Positions 13,708 to 20,950 of a stretch of DNA of 20,950 nucleotides are shown one piece after another. Position 1 is the stretch's first letter. Every line of letters begins with the position of its first letter. Origin of the DNA: a virus. The notes beneath the pieces are model-generated. The model saw nothing but the letters and a program-made list of their open reading frames with translations. It searched no databases and was not told the origin of the DNA. Made by a program: the position numbers and the translations under genes. The DNA lies in the IMG/VR virus record IMGVR_UViG_3300032282_005642, positions 1 through 20,950 of that record. One strand, written 5' to 3'.

Positions 13708-15086
13708 TGAGCACGCAGATCAACCTGACCATTGGTGATCAGCGCCTACTTCAAGCCAACAAAACCCGCACTGCCGCCAACCAACAAGCCCTCGACGACC
13801 GCACGGCTTCCAAGCAGCTGGAGCAAAAAGCCACCGAGGCTGCCGAGGCCGCTGCACCAGAACAGCGACCTGGAGCATTACCCGATACCCGCACTGGCCG
13901 CCGCCCCACCGCCCAACGCTTCGGACAAAAAACAGGCTTACTACTTTTTGATAACATTAAACCTAAAATTGTTGAAGACAGCAGTGTAAATATAAACAAC
14001 ACAAATCTACAAGTTAGCGTACAGGATACACGCTTTGTCAGCGGCAATTTTGTGTATTCTCGTGCTTTTGTTTCAACAACTAACTGGCTATATTACCGAA
14101 CACTAAACACGAGCCCGATAATTTACACATTTGATTCACCCCAAAACATGCCAACAGGTATACCAACACCGCAGTATTTAACAAGCTCTGATTTTAATGT
14201 ATACAGTGTATATTACAGCACAACTAGTTCTTCTTGGCGCACAAAACGTCAAGCCGTTTTACGCATTGGCACCGGCTCAGCCGCAGCACCACAAACCTTT
14301 ACGGATTCCCTCGGAGCATTTCCAATTTCAACCATAGCCAGTGCACTAGAACTAAAAACCGTTGTCCACAGCTCAACAATAGACAACACTTACGTTTCGT
14401 ACGTGATTAGATATTTTGGATACAACATTGGTGAATACAGCGGACCTGCTGTAGCAAATCTAAGTAAACCCGGCAGAGGATCTGCCATATCTTTAACAGA
14501 TACCTACATTCAAGCATCTAGCGCCACCTTAAATACATTAGGTATTTATTTTAAAACTGATCACCAAACAGGCATAACTACTTATCGCACGGAAACCTTA
14601 GATACTACAGTATACCCTTTATCGACTACAACTATTAACGTTTTTTTGCCTCCGGGAGGAGTTCAGCCGGGTTTATACCCATTTACCAGTCAGCAGCAGC
14701 AAAACTTTGTAGCAAACATGTCTGTTGACGATCCCCGTAAAATTATGTACCAGCAAACCAATAGGCTCGACTACGCATTGGACACGGCAATTAACGGATG
14801 CATGTATAACCCTGATACAGGCGGAATGTACGTAACTGCTTTTGATAAAAATTACGAAAATGTATTTATAGCCAAGGCCACGGTAGACCGCGGATTGACT
14901 TACGCCACTGCGTTGCTGGAGCAAGCAAAGCCAGCTGCCTTAGCCATCAAAAACAATTTGGCGGATACGGTGCCAACTGCTTTAACCGCTCCTTTTACGC
15001 TTTACAGTCAGTTCATCAATACGCTGGGACCTGACACAACTTTCCCTGCGGGGCTTGGAAAGTTTTACGTAATGTTTGGCACATGA
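13707..15086 (+). CDS. Unrecognised fibre-type protein with AT-rich body
   Basis: A 459-residue protein in two parts. Residues 1-72 are GC-rich in codon use and form a helical, Ala/Gln/Glu-rich segment with RTAANQQALDDR and a TRTGRRPTAQR linker; this probably docks the protein on the virion. From base about 13925 to 14880 the DNA turns AT-rich, and the protein becomes a Thr/Ser/Tyr/Asn-rich beta structure typical of receptor-binding regions. The last part (VDRGLTYATALLEQAKPAAL) returns to GC-richer codons. The composition change suggests that the exposed central domain was exchanged between phages. Both ends are translationally coupled (TGATG upstream, ATGA downstream). No family is recognised. 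Confidence 0.55.
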   Translation: MSTQINLTIGDQRLLQANKTRTAANQQALDDRTASKQLEQKATEAAEAAAPEQRPGALPDTRTGRRPTAQRFGQKTGLLLFDNIKPKIVEDSSVNINNTNLQVSVQDTRFVSGNFVYSRAFVSTTNWLYYRTLNTSPIIYTFDSPQNMPTGIPTPQYLTSSDFNVYSVYYSTTSSSWRTKRQAVLRIGTGSAAAPQTFTDSLGAFPISTIASALELKTVVHSSTIDNTYVSYVIRYFGYNIGEYSGPAVANLSKPGRGSAISLTDTYIQASSATLNTLGIYFKTDHQTGITTYRTETLDTTVYPLSTTTINVFLPPGGVQPGLYPFTSQQQQNFVANMSVDDPRKIMYQQTNRLDYALDTAINGCMYNPDTGGMYVTAFDKNYENVFIAKATVDRGLTYATALLEQAKPAALAIKNNLADTVPTALTAPFTLYSQFINTLGPDTTFPAGLGKFYVMFGT

Positions 15087-15235
15087 ACTACCAAACCCTG
15101 CTGGAATCCATCGCACTTCGCACCGCTGCCAATCAAGCGGCCCTGTTGAAGCGGCTATCCGCCAACACCACCATAAGTAGTACAGTACGCCAGATTTCTA
15201 GTACAGTGACAGGACAGCGCAATCCGCCTCAGTGA
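15083..15235 (+). CDS. Small coupled protein, 50 residues
   Basis: A short gene whose ATG overlaps the upstream TGA (ATGA, 15083-15086) and whose own TGA overlaps the GTG of the next gene (GTGA, 15232-15235). Coupling at both ends is strong evidence that it is translated. The sequence is helical at first (MNYQTLLESIALRTAANQAA), followed by a Ser/Thr-rich tail. Its RTAANQAAL resembles RTAANQQAL near the N-terminus of the preceding protein, so both may use the same docking helix. Function unknown. Confidence 0.65.
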   Translation: MNYQTLLESIALRTAANQAALLKRLSANTTISSTVRQISSTVTGQRNPPQ

Positions 15236-15816
15236 GCAAACTGCCCTTCATCGTTGCTCCACCCAAACAGAAGCTACGCCGCGTCGGCAACGAATCCGTA
15301 GGCATCCTTGAGATCCCGGTTTTCGGCGGCATCACAGTGGGCGAATCCGCTATTGCCGCCGAGATCCTTGCACTGGAGCAAAGCAGCTTTGTGGCGGGGG
15401 CCCGCATTGCCGATGCCATCGCCAAGGAGGAAAACATCTCCCTGAGCGAAGCATTCCACATCATCGAGTCGGCTGTTGGTGGCCGTGAGCTGGAGCAAAA
15501 GGCTGATGAGATCCGCACCCGCCACGCCGAACGCATCGAAGAGGTGGCACGTATTTACACCGCAGCCGGCCAACGCAACATGGAGGCCACCGTCACTGCC
15601 GTCATCCGCTGCCGTTTGAAGTTGGCTGACTGGGGCGTAGACGACACCCGCACCATGCCGCGCAAGCTGTTTCAGGACATCTGGGCACTGGTGCAGGAGG
15701 AGCAAGAGGCTGAGAATCTTGAGTCTCAACCTGTGACTGAGGAAGAGCTAAAAAAGCCGCAGCCGGAAGCTACGAGCGCTCCGAAACGGACTGGGAAGAG
15801 ATCTTCTACGACCTAG
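15232..15816 (+). CDS. Tail assembly chaperone-like protein (frame-0 product, G-like)
   Basis: A 194-residue acidic helical protein, probably the short form of a tail assembly chaperone, the analogue of lambda gpG that binds the tape measure during tail assembly. It begins MSKLPFIVAPPKQKLRRVGN and contains GESAIAAEILALEQSSFVAG, a helical middle, and LADWGVDDTRTMPRKLFQDI. The GTG start overlaps the previous TGA. Near its end the sequence GAG CTA AAA AAG holds the heptamer A AAA AAG (15750-15756). Ribosomes that do not slip finish with a short basic tail (KRTGKRSSTT); those that slip back by one continue into the next frame. Chaperone function is inferred from the frameshift layout; in most siphoviruses these genes lie between tail tube and tape measure, and here they are over 6 kb downstream. 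Confidence 0.68.
   Translation: MSKLPFIVAPPKQKLRRVGNESVGILEIPVFGGITVGESAIAAEILALEQSSFVAGARIADAIAKEENISLSEAFHIIESAVGGRELEQKADEIRTRHAERIEEVARIYTAAGQRNMEATVTAVIRCRLKLADWGVDDTRTMPRKLFQDIWALVQEEQEAENLESQPVTEEELKKPQPEATSAPKRTGKRSSTT
15750..15783 (+). promoter_or_regulatory. Programmed -1 ribosomal frameshift signal
   Basis: The slippery heptamer A AAA AAG spans 15750-15756 in the correct phase (X XXY YYZ). After a 7-base spacer, 15764-15770 can pair with 15778-15783 (CGGA-A-GC with GCTCCG, one bulged A) around a 7-base loop, a plausible stimulatory hairpin. Downstream, the -1 frame is open for 214 codons. Confidence 0.82.
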
Positions 15817-16400
15817 CCTCCGGCTTCCCGGCTCAATTCCACGTCAGCACCTTTTCGCAGCAGTTGCGTGTGGTGGTGCTTCGTGCATGGCGCCAACTCC
15901 AGCGAATCCGCCGCGAACAGGCCGCATTGCTGGAGCTACCACAGGCTCAGCACATGGCGTTGCTGGCCAACATCAACCGCGACCCCAAGAAGTCCAAGCC
16001 GTTCAGCGCCATGGACTTCGCCATGTTCCAGGCGAATAAGTCCGATGACGTGAAGCTTCCCGCCGAGGTGGTCGCCGTTGCGTTGGCATTAAGGCATGAA
16101 GGCATGTTGCCCCCAACCGCCATGGCCGCTTGGCCGCAAATCATCGCCCAGGCCAACGAGGCTGGAGCAGTTCCTGCAATACGGGCCCTACACAGCGACG
16201 ACGATGCGGTATGGGTGCTGGCGCCAAAGTGGGAGGGCCGCAACATCCGCGCCGGGTTGGTAGCCGTTGGCGACTACATCGACAAACCCCTACGCCTACG
16301 CGATATCGACAAACCGCTGATGACGTATACGGTGCGGCTGCCCCAGCGCAAGTTGGCAGGCTATGTGGAGGCTGGCTTGTTGCTGGTACTGGAAAACTAG
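15756..16400 (+). CDS. Frameshift extension of the tail assembly chaperone (T-like domain)
   Basis: The -1 frame, open from 15741, has no ATG near its beginning and is probably reached only by slippage, giving a fusion of about 389 residues (175 from frame 0 plus 214 here). After the junction the protein reads AAAGSYERSETDWEEIFYDL, then ASGFPAQFHVSTFSQQL, then a basic helix (VVVLRAWRQLQRIRREQAALL). This resembles the T part of gpGT-like chaperones, which recruits tail-tube subunits. The rest (NRDPKKSKPFSAMDFAMFQA, VVAVALALRHEGMLPPTAM, WVLAPKWEGRNIRAGLVAVG) is longer than usual T domains and may be an added domain. A separate start at TTG 15864 is possible, but I see no ribosome site for it. 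Confidence 0.7.
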   Translation, partial: AAAGSYERSETDWEEIFYDLASGFPAQFHVSTFSQQLRVVVLRAWRQLQRIRREQAALLELPQAQHMALLANINRDPKKSKPFSAMDFAMFQANKSDDVKLPAEVVAVALALRHEGMLPPTAMAAWPQIIAQANEAGAVPAIRALHSDDDAVWVLAPKWEGRNIRAGLVAVGDYIDKPLRLRDIDKPLMTYTVRLPQRKLAGYVEAGLLLVLEN

Positions 16401-16404
16401 GATC

Positions 16405-16833
16405 ATGGACATCCTCCAGCTGCGAACCGAACTAGAGACGCTGCTGGTGGACGGCCTCGGTGTCTACACGCTGCCGAACGGTGCCGAGACCCCTGCGGTT
16501 TCAGTGCGTTCCAGCGGTGAGCGCACCACCCCCGGCACCACCGTCATTGGCGTCGAGCTGGTGCTGTTGCGTGATGCCGCCCTCGCCCCGATCAATCAAT
16601 ACAGCAACCAAGCGGCCTTCCGCAGCTGGACGCTATTCCTCGTTGACTGGAGCGAGGAAGTGGATCTGGAGCCGCTGGCGGCAGCGGTGATCGAGGCATA
16701 TCCGGGCACCACGGTTGACGTGGTTACGGTGCCTGAGGGTGCGGGGCCGAAACATCAGTTGCGGCTGGTGGTTCGCACGAATCCAGCGCGGACGACGGAC
16801 TGCGCCAATGCTGTTGTCCCAGCCACCTGCTGA
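16405..16833 (+). CDS. Unrecognised small tail-module protein
   Basis: A 142-residue protein. ATG 16405 follows the previous stop by four bases and is preferred to the in-frame ATG at 16363, which would overlap the chaperone gene by 38 bases. It begins MDILQLRTELETLLVDGLGV, followed by PAVSVRSSGERTTPGTTVIG, a LFLVDWSEEVDLEPLAAAVI segment and a VPEGAGPKHQLRLVVRT strand. The alternation of a helix with strands and a YPGTTVDVV turn resembles small tail terminator or tail-completion proteins, but I cannot name a family. It lies just before the BppU-like protein and the collagen fibre gene. Confidence 0.5.
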   Translation: MDILQLRTELETLLVDGLGVYTLPNGAETPAVSVRSSGERTTPGTTVIGVELVLLRDAALAPINQYSNQAAFRSWTLFLVDWSEEVDLEPLAAAVIEAYPGTTVDVVTVPEGAGPKHQLRLVVRTNPARTTDCANAVVPATC

Positions 16834-16836
16834 GCG

Positions 16837-16846
16837 GGGAACCTAG
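16837..16846 (+). promoter_or_regulatory. GGNAACCTAG start-associated motif, copy I
   Basis: GGGAACCTAG, only 4 bases before ATG 16851. This short distance is hard to reconcile with a simple -10 promoter role for every copy. Confidence 0.5.
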
Positions 16847-16850
16847 AACC

Positions 16851-17198
16851 ATGAACCCAGGCACCTACAACATCCGCCCCCAACGCCGCGCTGACTACCA
16901 GCTGAACTTGACGTTCAAGACCAGCGAGGGCGACCCCATCGACCTGAGCAACTACCAAGTGCTGGCGCAGGTCTGGGACAAGTGCCGCACGGAAAAATAC
17001 GGCGACTTCAGCGTTGATACCGCAGACGAGGCCGAGGGCAATGTGGTGCTGACGTTGAGCTACGAGATGACCGAGGTATTGCCAAATGAGGCGTACTACG
17101 ACGTGATGCTGATCAGCGAAATCGATGGTTTGCGGACCTACTACCTAGAAGGAATTGTGCGCCCCAGCCAGGGCTACACAGAGCCTGAGGTGGTCTGA
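16851..17198 (+). CDS. BppU-N-like beta-sandwich tail or baseplate protein
   Basis: A 115-residue protein with the pattern of the N-terminal domain of phage baseplate upper proteins, which attaches fibres to the tail tip. It shows [20 protein letters not shown], then [19 protein letters not shown], a [20 protein letters not shown] segment and a last strand [19 protein letters not shown]. The polar start, the DLSNYxVxAQV strand and the LSxxxTxxLPxxxYxYDV loop are typical of these domains. Its TGA overlaps the ATG of the collagen-like fibre gene (TGATG), which supports a role as fibre adaptor. Confidence 0.6.
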   Translation: MNPGTYNIRPQRRADYQLNLTFKTSEGDPIDLSNYQVLAQVWDKCRTEKYGDFSVDTADEAEGNVVLTLSYEMTEVLPNEAYYDVMLISEIDGLRTYYLEGIVRPSQGYTEPEVV

Positions 17199-19600
17199 TG
17201 TCGGATATTTTCATCAACGTCGAGCCTCAGGAGACTGAGGTTGTCGTTAGCGAGATTCAGGCCAACGTCATTGAACTGTCGGTCCCAGGGCCGGAGGTCA
17301 TTGAGGTCAACACCCCCGGCAAAACGGGTGCAACGGGTGCCACCGGACCCATCGGCATCACCGGGGCAACTGGTGCATCCGGCACCCCCGGCACCAACGG
17401 CCAAACCGGCGCCACCGGCGTAACAGGCCCCACAGGCGTAACGGGCCCCACCGGCCCCCAAGGCAGCACTGGAGCAACGGGGCCTCAAGGCAGCACAGGT
17501 CTCCAAGGCCCTACGGGTCTGACGGGTCAGCGTGGTGCCACCGGCATCCAGGGTTCAACTGGTGTACGCGGCAGCACAGGCCCCACGGGTGTCACGGGCC
17601 CCACTGGTGCCATCGGCCCCCGCGGCTCTACAGGCGCAACAGGTTTTACAGGCCCCCAAGGCACCACCGGCCCCACTGGTGTCGCAGGTCCCACCGGTGC
17701 CACTGGCCCTGAAGGCGAGCTTGGAGCAACTGGTCCTCGGGGTGCCACAGGCGTTGAAGGCCCAACCGGTGCCCGCGGTGAAACCGGCCCTACCGGTTTA
17801 AGCGGCCCCACTGGCCCCCAAGGCATCCAAGGCGCCACGGGCCTTCGCGGTAGCACAGGTGTTACAGGCGCCACCGGCCCGCGTGGTGCAACTGGTGCAT
17901 CGGGCATCATCGGCCAAAGCGGTGCCACCGGCTCCGCCGGCCCCCAAGGCATCACCGGCCCTACAGGTCCTACGGGCCCGCTTGGTGCAACTGGAGCAAC
18001 AGGCCCCGTTGGTGCCAGCGGTCCTCAGGGTATTCCGGGGCTGGGCATCACGTTCAAGGGCTCTGTTGCCAGCATCGGCGACTTACCCATTCCTGCGGAT
18101 CAGGGCGATGCCTACATCGTCCAAGCCGACGACAGCTTTTGGGTTTACGACACTGTTGACGGCTGGGTCAATGGCGGCTCCATCCAAGGCCCCATGGGTG
18201 CCACAGGTCCCATCGGCGAAACCGGCCCGATTGGGCCTACGGGTCCTGAAGGCCCTACAGGTCCAAGCGGGGTTGATGGTATTACAGGTGCCACCGGCCC
18301 TGAAGGCAGCACTGGAGCAACTGGCCCTCTAGGCGAAACGGGACCAACCGGTCTGCCAGGCGCAGTTGGTGCCACAGGAGCCACGGGTCCAGAAGGTATC
18401 GCCGGTGCAACGGGTCCTATTGGTATTACTGGCCCTATCGGCCAAACCGGTGCAACAGGTCCAGCAGGCCCCTCCGGCGCTGGTGCCACAGGTGCTACGG
18501 GCCCTGCTGGTGCTGGCGGTGCCCTCGGCTACTGGGGCAGTTTCTATGACACCACCACACAAAATGCTGCCAGCGCCAACACTGCTTATGCCGTAGCGAT
18601 TGGCAGCTCTGATCCAGCCAGCAATGGCGTCAGCATCACCAGCGGTACCCGCGTCACCTTCGCAAATGCTGGTGTTTACAGCGTCACCTACTCAATCCAG
18701 CTGGTCAACTCAGACACTCAGATCCACGATGCCAACATCTGGCTGCGCAAAAACGACAGTGGTAGTGCCGGCGACGTACCTGATACCGATAGCCGCTTCA
18801 GTGTTCCCAACAAGCATGGCGGCGTAAACGGCAACTTGATTGCCACCGTCAACTACGTGGTGTCCTTGGCAGCCGGCGACTATCTGGAGTTGATCTGGTC
18901 CACTACCAGCACCCAGATTTTCCTCGGCGCCTTCGCTGCTGGAACCGCCCCCACCAGCCCCAGCATCCCCAGCGTGATCATCACCGCCACCCAGGTGATG
19001 TACACCCAACTGGGTCCCAGCGGTGCAACAGGCGCCGTCGGTGCAACAGGCGCCACCGGACCCATTGGCATCACCGGTGCCACCGGCATCCAGGGCCCCG
19101 TAGGCGCTACGGGCCCCATTGGCATTACGGGCGCCACAGGCGCAGTAGGCATAACAGGCGCTACAGGCCCGATTGGCGCCACGGGCGCAACAGGCGTTGC
19201 CGGCTATTCAGTTCTCAGCGGCGCTGGAGCACCAGCCGCAGGAACCGGTGTCAACGGCGATTTCTATATCGACACCACTGCCAATACCATCTACGGCCCT
19301 AAAACAACCGGTGCTTGGGGATCACCCACAAGTCTCGTAGGCCCAACTGGAGCTACGGGCCCGATAGGTATTACAGGAGCCACCGGCCCCCAAGGCACTG
19401 CTGGTGTGACTGGAGCAACCGGACCTCAAGGTGCTACCGGCGTTGGGACTGTATACCCTGCCTCTGAGACCAAACAGGTAATTGCAGAGAACTACACTAT
19501 CAGCACCGGATTTAATGCCATATCAGTTAGCCCCGTAGAAGTGGCGGCAACTTATGCTGTAACAGTACCAGCAGGCGCTGTTTGGCTCATCGCCGTTTAA
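17198..19600 (+). CDS. Collagen-like tail fibre with C1q-like domain
   Basis: An 800-residue fibre protein with long Gly-X-Y repeats that should form a collagen-like triple helix. Layout by residue: 1-40 attachment segment; 41-282 Gly-X-Y repeats dominated by GATG and GPTG; 283-330 a small folded insert ([12 protein letters not shown]...[17 protein letters not shown]); 331-440 more Gly-X-Y; 444-603 a jelly-roll domain resembling C1q/TNF (YWGSFYD...[12 protein letters not shown]...[11 protein letters not shown]); 607-669 and 715-749 further collagen runs separated by a [19 protein letters not shown] insert; 750-800 a beta-rich tip. X and Y positions favour Thr, Ala, Ile and Pro, so stability would not depend on hydroxyproline. 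The folded inserts likely act as trimerisation or receptor-binding heads. Confidence 0.93.
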   Translation: MSDIFINVEPQETEVVVSEIQANVIELSVPGPEVIEVNTPGKTGATGATGPIGITGATGASGTPGTNGQTGATGVTGPTGVTGPTGPQGSTGATGPQGSTGLQGPTGLTGQRGATGIQGSTGVRGSTGPTGVTGPTGAIGPRGSTGATGFTGPQGTTGPTGVAGPTGATGPEGELGATGPRGATGVEGPTGARGETGPTGLSGPTGPQGIQGATGLRGSTGVTGATGPRGATGASGIIGQSGATGSAGPQGITGPTGPTGPLGATGATGPVGASGPQGIPGLGITFKGSVASIGDLPIPADQGDAYIVQADDSFWVYDTVDGWVNGGSIQGPMGATGPIGETGPIGPTGPEGPTGPSGVDGITGATGPEGSTGATGPLGETGPTGLPGAVGATGATGPEGIAGATGPIGITGPIGQTGATGPAGPSGAGATGATGPAGAGGALGYWGSFYDTTTQNAASANTAYAVAIGSSDPASNGVSITSGTRVTFANAGVYSVTYSIQLVNSDTQIHDANIWLRKNDSGSAGDVPDTDSRFSVPNKHGGVNGNLIATVNYVVSLAAGDYLELIWSTTSTQIFLGAFAAGTAPTSPSIPSVIITATQVMYTQLGPSGATGAVGATGATGPIGITGATGIQGPVGATGPIGITGATGAVGITGATGPIGATGATGVAGYSVLSGAGAPAAGTGVNGDFYIDTTANTIYGPKTTGAWGSPTSLVGPTGATGPIGITGATGPQGTAGVTGATGPQGATGVGTVYPASETKQVIAENYTISTGFNAISVSPVEVAATYAVTVPAGAVWLIAV
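17324..19447 (+). repeat. Gly-X-Y coding repeat tracts
   Basis: Degenerate 9-base units (such as GGTGCAACG and GGCCCCACC) encode Gly-X-Y triplets in four blocks within the fibre gene. Synonymous codons vary strongly between units, which limits recombination between them. The tracts produce many spurious open frames on the minus strand. Confidence 0.85.
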
Positions 19601-19606
19601 TCAGCC

Positions 19607-20104
19607 ATGCCCTACGGCACCGTCAAGATTGATTCCATCACCACCAGCACCCAAACGGTGTCGGTGGATGGCTTAGCGAAAACCGCCAGCCCTACTTTTA
19701 CCGGCACGGTCACGATTCCTGCGGGCGCCAGCATCTCGGGTTATGCCGCCCTTGCAACGGCGCAGAGCTTCACGGCAGCTCAGCGTGGTTCCATTTCGGC
19801 ACTGACTTCAGCAACAACGGTGACGCCGGACTTTGCGGTAGCCAACAACTTCAGCATCACACTGGGCCATACGGTGACTTTGGCCAACCCCACAAACTTG
19901 ACAGCTGGGCAGAGCGGTGCGATTTTCATTACACAAGATCCGACAACTGCCCGCACGATGAGCTTTGGCAGCTACTGGGACTTTGTAAATCAAAGTACGC
20001 CTAGTGTTACAAGCACGCTATCAGCTGTTGATGTGCTGGTGTACACGGTGCGTAGCAGCACCAGCATTGCCTGTCAACTGCTTACCAATATCGGTCCTCT
20101 CTGA
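19607..20104 (+). CDS. Short tail fibre-type protein
   Basis: A 165-residue protein starting 6 bases after the collagen fibre stop. It carries an ASPTFTGTVTIP segment, as found in many phage fibres, followed by ALATAQSFTAAQRGSISAL and a beta block (NNFSITLGHTVTLANPTNLT, then AGQSGAIFITQDPTTARTMS and FGSYWDF). I recall this last block as a recurrent C-terminal virion domain in phages of aquatic bacteria. It ends SSTSIACQLLTNIGPL. Its TGA overlaps the next start (TGATG), so it is translated together with the LamG-like protein and probably shares a role in host contact. Confidence 0.65.
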   Translation: MPYGTVKIDSITTSTQTVSVDGLAKTASPTFTGTVTIPAGASISGYAALATAQSFTAAQRGSISALTSATTVTPDFAVANNFSITLGHTVTLANPTNLTAGQSGAIFITQDPTTARTMSFGSYWDFVNQSTPSVTSTLSAVDVLVYTVRSSTSIACQLLTNIGPL

Positions 20105-20950
20105 TGACGGTTCCTGGCAACATTGAAGCCCTGATGCTGGGTGGCGGAGGCTACCGCATCGAACGCAGCCTGCGGTTCAACTCGGCGGATTCGGCGTACC
20201 TCAACAGGACTCCGGCAAGCGCGGGGAACAGGAAGACGTGGACGTGGAGTGGGTGGGTTAAGCGTGGGACTTTAGGCATTTATTATTCTTTATTTGCCGC
20301 AAGCACAACAGGAACCACTGATGCAACTTTTAGCCACATCGGCTTTACGGCTTCAACGGACACTCTTTTCGTAGGTGCGTACACAGTAAATTATCGAATT
20401 ACAAGTCAAGTATTTCGTGACCCCTCTGCTTGGTATCATATCGTTGTTGCGATGGATACTACGCAAGCAACGGCAAATAACCGCATCAAAGTTTATGTTA
20501 ATGGTACAGAAGTAACTGCTTTTGGAACAACAAATAACCCAACTCAAAATGCAGATTTAGGCATCAATCAAGCAGCTGCACACGTTATTGGCGGTACATC
20601 AACAGGTGGTGCATCTGCCACATTTGCTGGCTACCTCACCGAAATCAACTTCATCGACGGCCAAGCCCTGACCCCCAGCAGCTTTGGCGAGACCGACACC
20701 ATCACCGGCGTCTGGAAGCCGAAGAAATACAGCGGCAGCGGATATGGCACCAACGGCTTCTACCTCAACTTCTCGGACAACAGCAGCCTTACAACCAGCT
20801 CCAACGTTGGTATCGGTAAGGACTACAGCGGCAACGGTAACTACTGGGTCACCACTGGACTTTCCGTCACCGCTGGCGCAGGCAACGACAGCCTGATCGA
20901 CACCCCAACGCCCTACGCCGATGGCGGCAATGGCAGGGGGAATTACGCGA
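20104..20950 (+). CDS. LamG/concanavalin A-like virion protein, 3' partial
   Basis: A gene starting at the TGATG overlap and open to the window end, with 282 codons seen. It begins MTVPGNIEALMLGGGGYRIE, then RSLRFNSADSAYLNRTPASA and WTWSGWVKRG, the first strands of a LamG-type jelly roll. AWYHIVVAMDTTQATANNRI, KVYVNGTEVT and AGYLTEINFIDGQALTPSSF are the standard later strands of that fold. After it comes a linker common in cyanophage virion proteins: GTNGFYLNFSDNS, IGKDYSGNGNYW and AGAGNDSLIDTPTPY. Such domains usually bind sugars, so a receptor-binding role is likely. The middle (about 20265-20620) is AT-richer than both ends, again suggesting exchange of the exposed domain. Confidence 0.8.
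   Translation, partial: MTVPGNIEALMLGGGGYRIERSLRFNSADSAYLNRTPASAGNRKTWTWSGWVKRGTLGIYYSLFAASTTGTTDATFSHIGFTASTDTLFVGAYTVNYRITSQVFRDPSAWYHIVVAMDTTQATANNRIKVYVNGTEVTAFGTTNNPTQNADLGINQAAAHVIGGTSTGGASATFAGYLTEINFIDGQALTPSSFGETDTITGVWKPKKYSGSGYGTNGFYLNFSDNSSLTTSSNVGIGKDYSGNGNYWVTTGLSVTAGAGNDSLIDTPTPYADGGNGRGNYA

Noticed and set aside
15864-16400. Independent gene from TTG 15864
   Set aside because: The frame is open well upstream to the slippery site and encodes a sensible continuation, and no ribosome site precedes the TTG; frameshifting explains it better.
16363-16404. Longer start for the gene at 16405
   Set aside because: It would overlap the previous gene by 38 bases, and ATG 16405 follows its stop directly.
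17527-17955. Minus-strand Pro/Val/Ala repeat frames opposite the collagen fibre
   Set aside because: They are direct by-products of Gly-X-Y codon repeats.

Overview
The window looks like the structural (virion) module of a long-tailed, siphovirus-like phage or prophage. Nearly all genes lie on the plus strand, many with start/stop overlaps of the TGATG, ATGA or GTGA type. Several features suggest a cyanobacterial host (Synechococcus/Cyanobium-like): GC-rich coding DNA, almost no Shine-Dalgarno sequences even before the major capsid gene, collagen-like and LamG-like fibre proteins of a type I associate with cyanophages, and tail genes resembling those of cyanobacterial prophages. The host assignment is an inference; nothing in the window proves it.

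Layout. 1-1584: 3' part of a Mu gpF-like minor head protein gene interrupted by a 274-residue intein (727-1548), with a Vsr/DUF559-like nuclease gene on the opposite strand almost entirely inside the intein (733-1479). 1613-1786: small basic protein. 1846-2574: scaffold-like coiled-coil protein. 2603-3646: major capsid protein, followed by a terminator. 3738-4301: DnaT-like head-tail connector. 4323-4865: a sigma-70-like protein with regions 2 and 3 but no region 4. 4903-5385: major tail protein and a terminator. 5443-6329: two minus-strand genes, one resembling HK97 gp10. 6393-8927: tape measure. 8924-12075: two large distal-tail or baseplate-type proteins. 12088-15086: three unrecognised virion proteins, the last with an AT-rich body. 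15083-15235: 50-residue protein. 15232-16400: a tail-chaperone-like gene with a classic A AAA AAG -1 frameshift site. 16405-17198: two small tail or baseplate proteins. 17198-20950: collagen-like fibre with a C1q-like domain, a second fibre protein, and a LamG-like protein that runs off the window.

Functionally, head genes (portal presumably upstream, gpF-like protein, scaffold, capsid) are followed by connector, tail tube, tape measure, tail tip and host-binding fibres. The sigma-like factor sits between connector and tail tube.

The strongest unusual signal is the intein with a homing-endonuclease-like gene encoded codon-aligned on its antisense strand. The nuclease active-site segment lies directly opposite an FHGDG motif of the intein. 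The second is a recurring 10-base motif, GGNAACCTAG, found 4-25 bases before nine gene starts in the orientation of the gene, including one minus-strand gene; it could be a phage promoter or a start-associated signal. The third is a perfect 10-bp inverted repeat containing both candidate start codons of the sigma-like gene.
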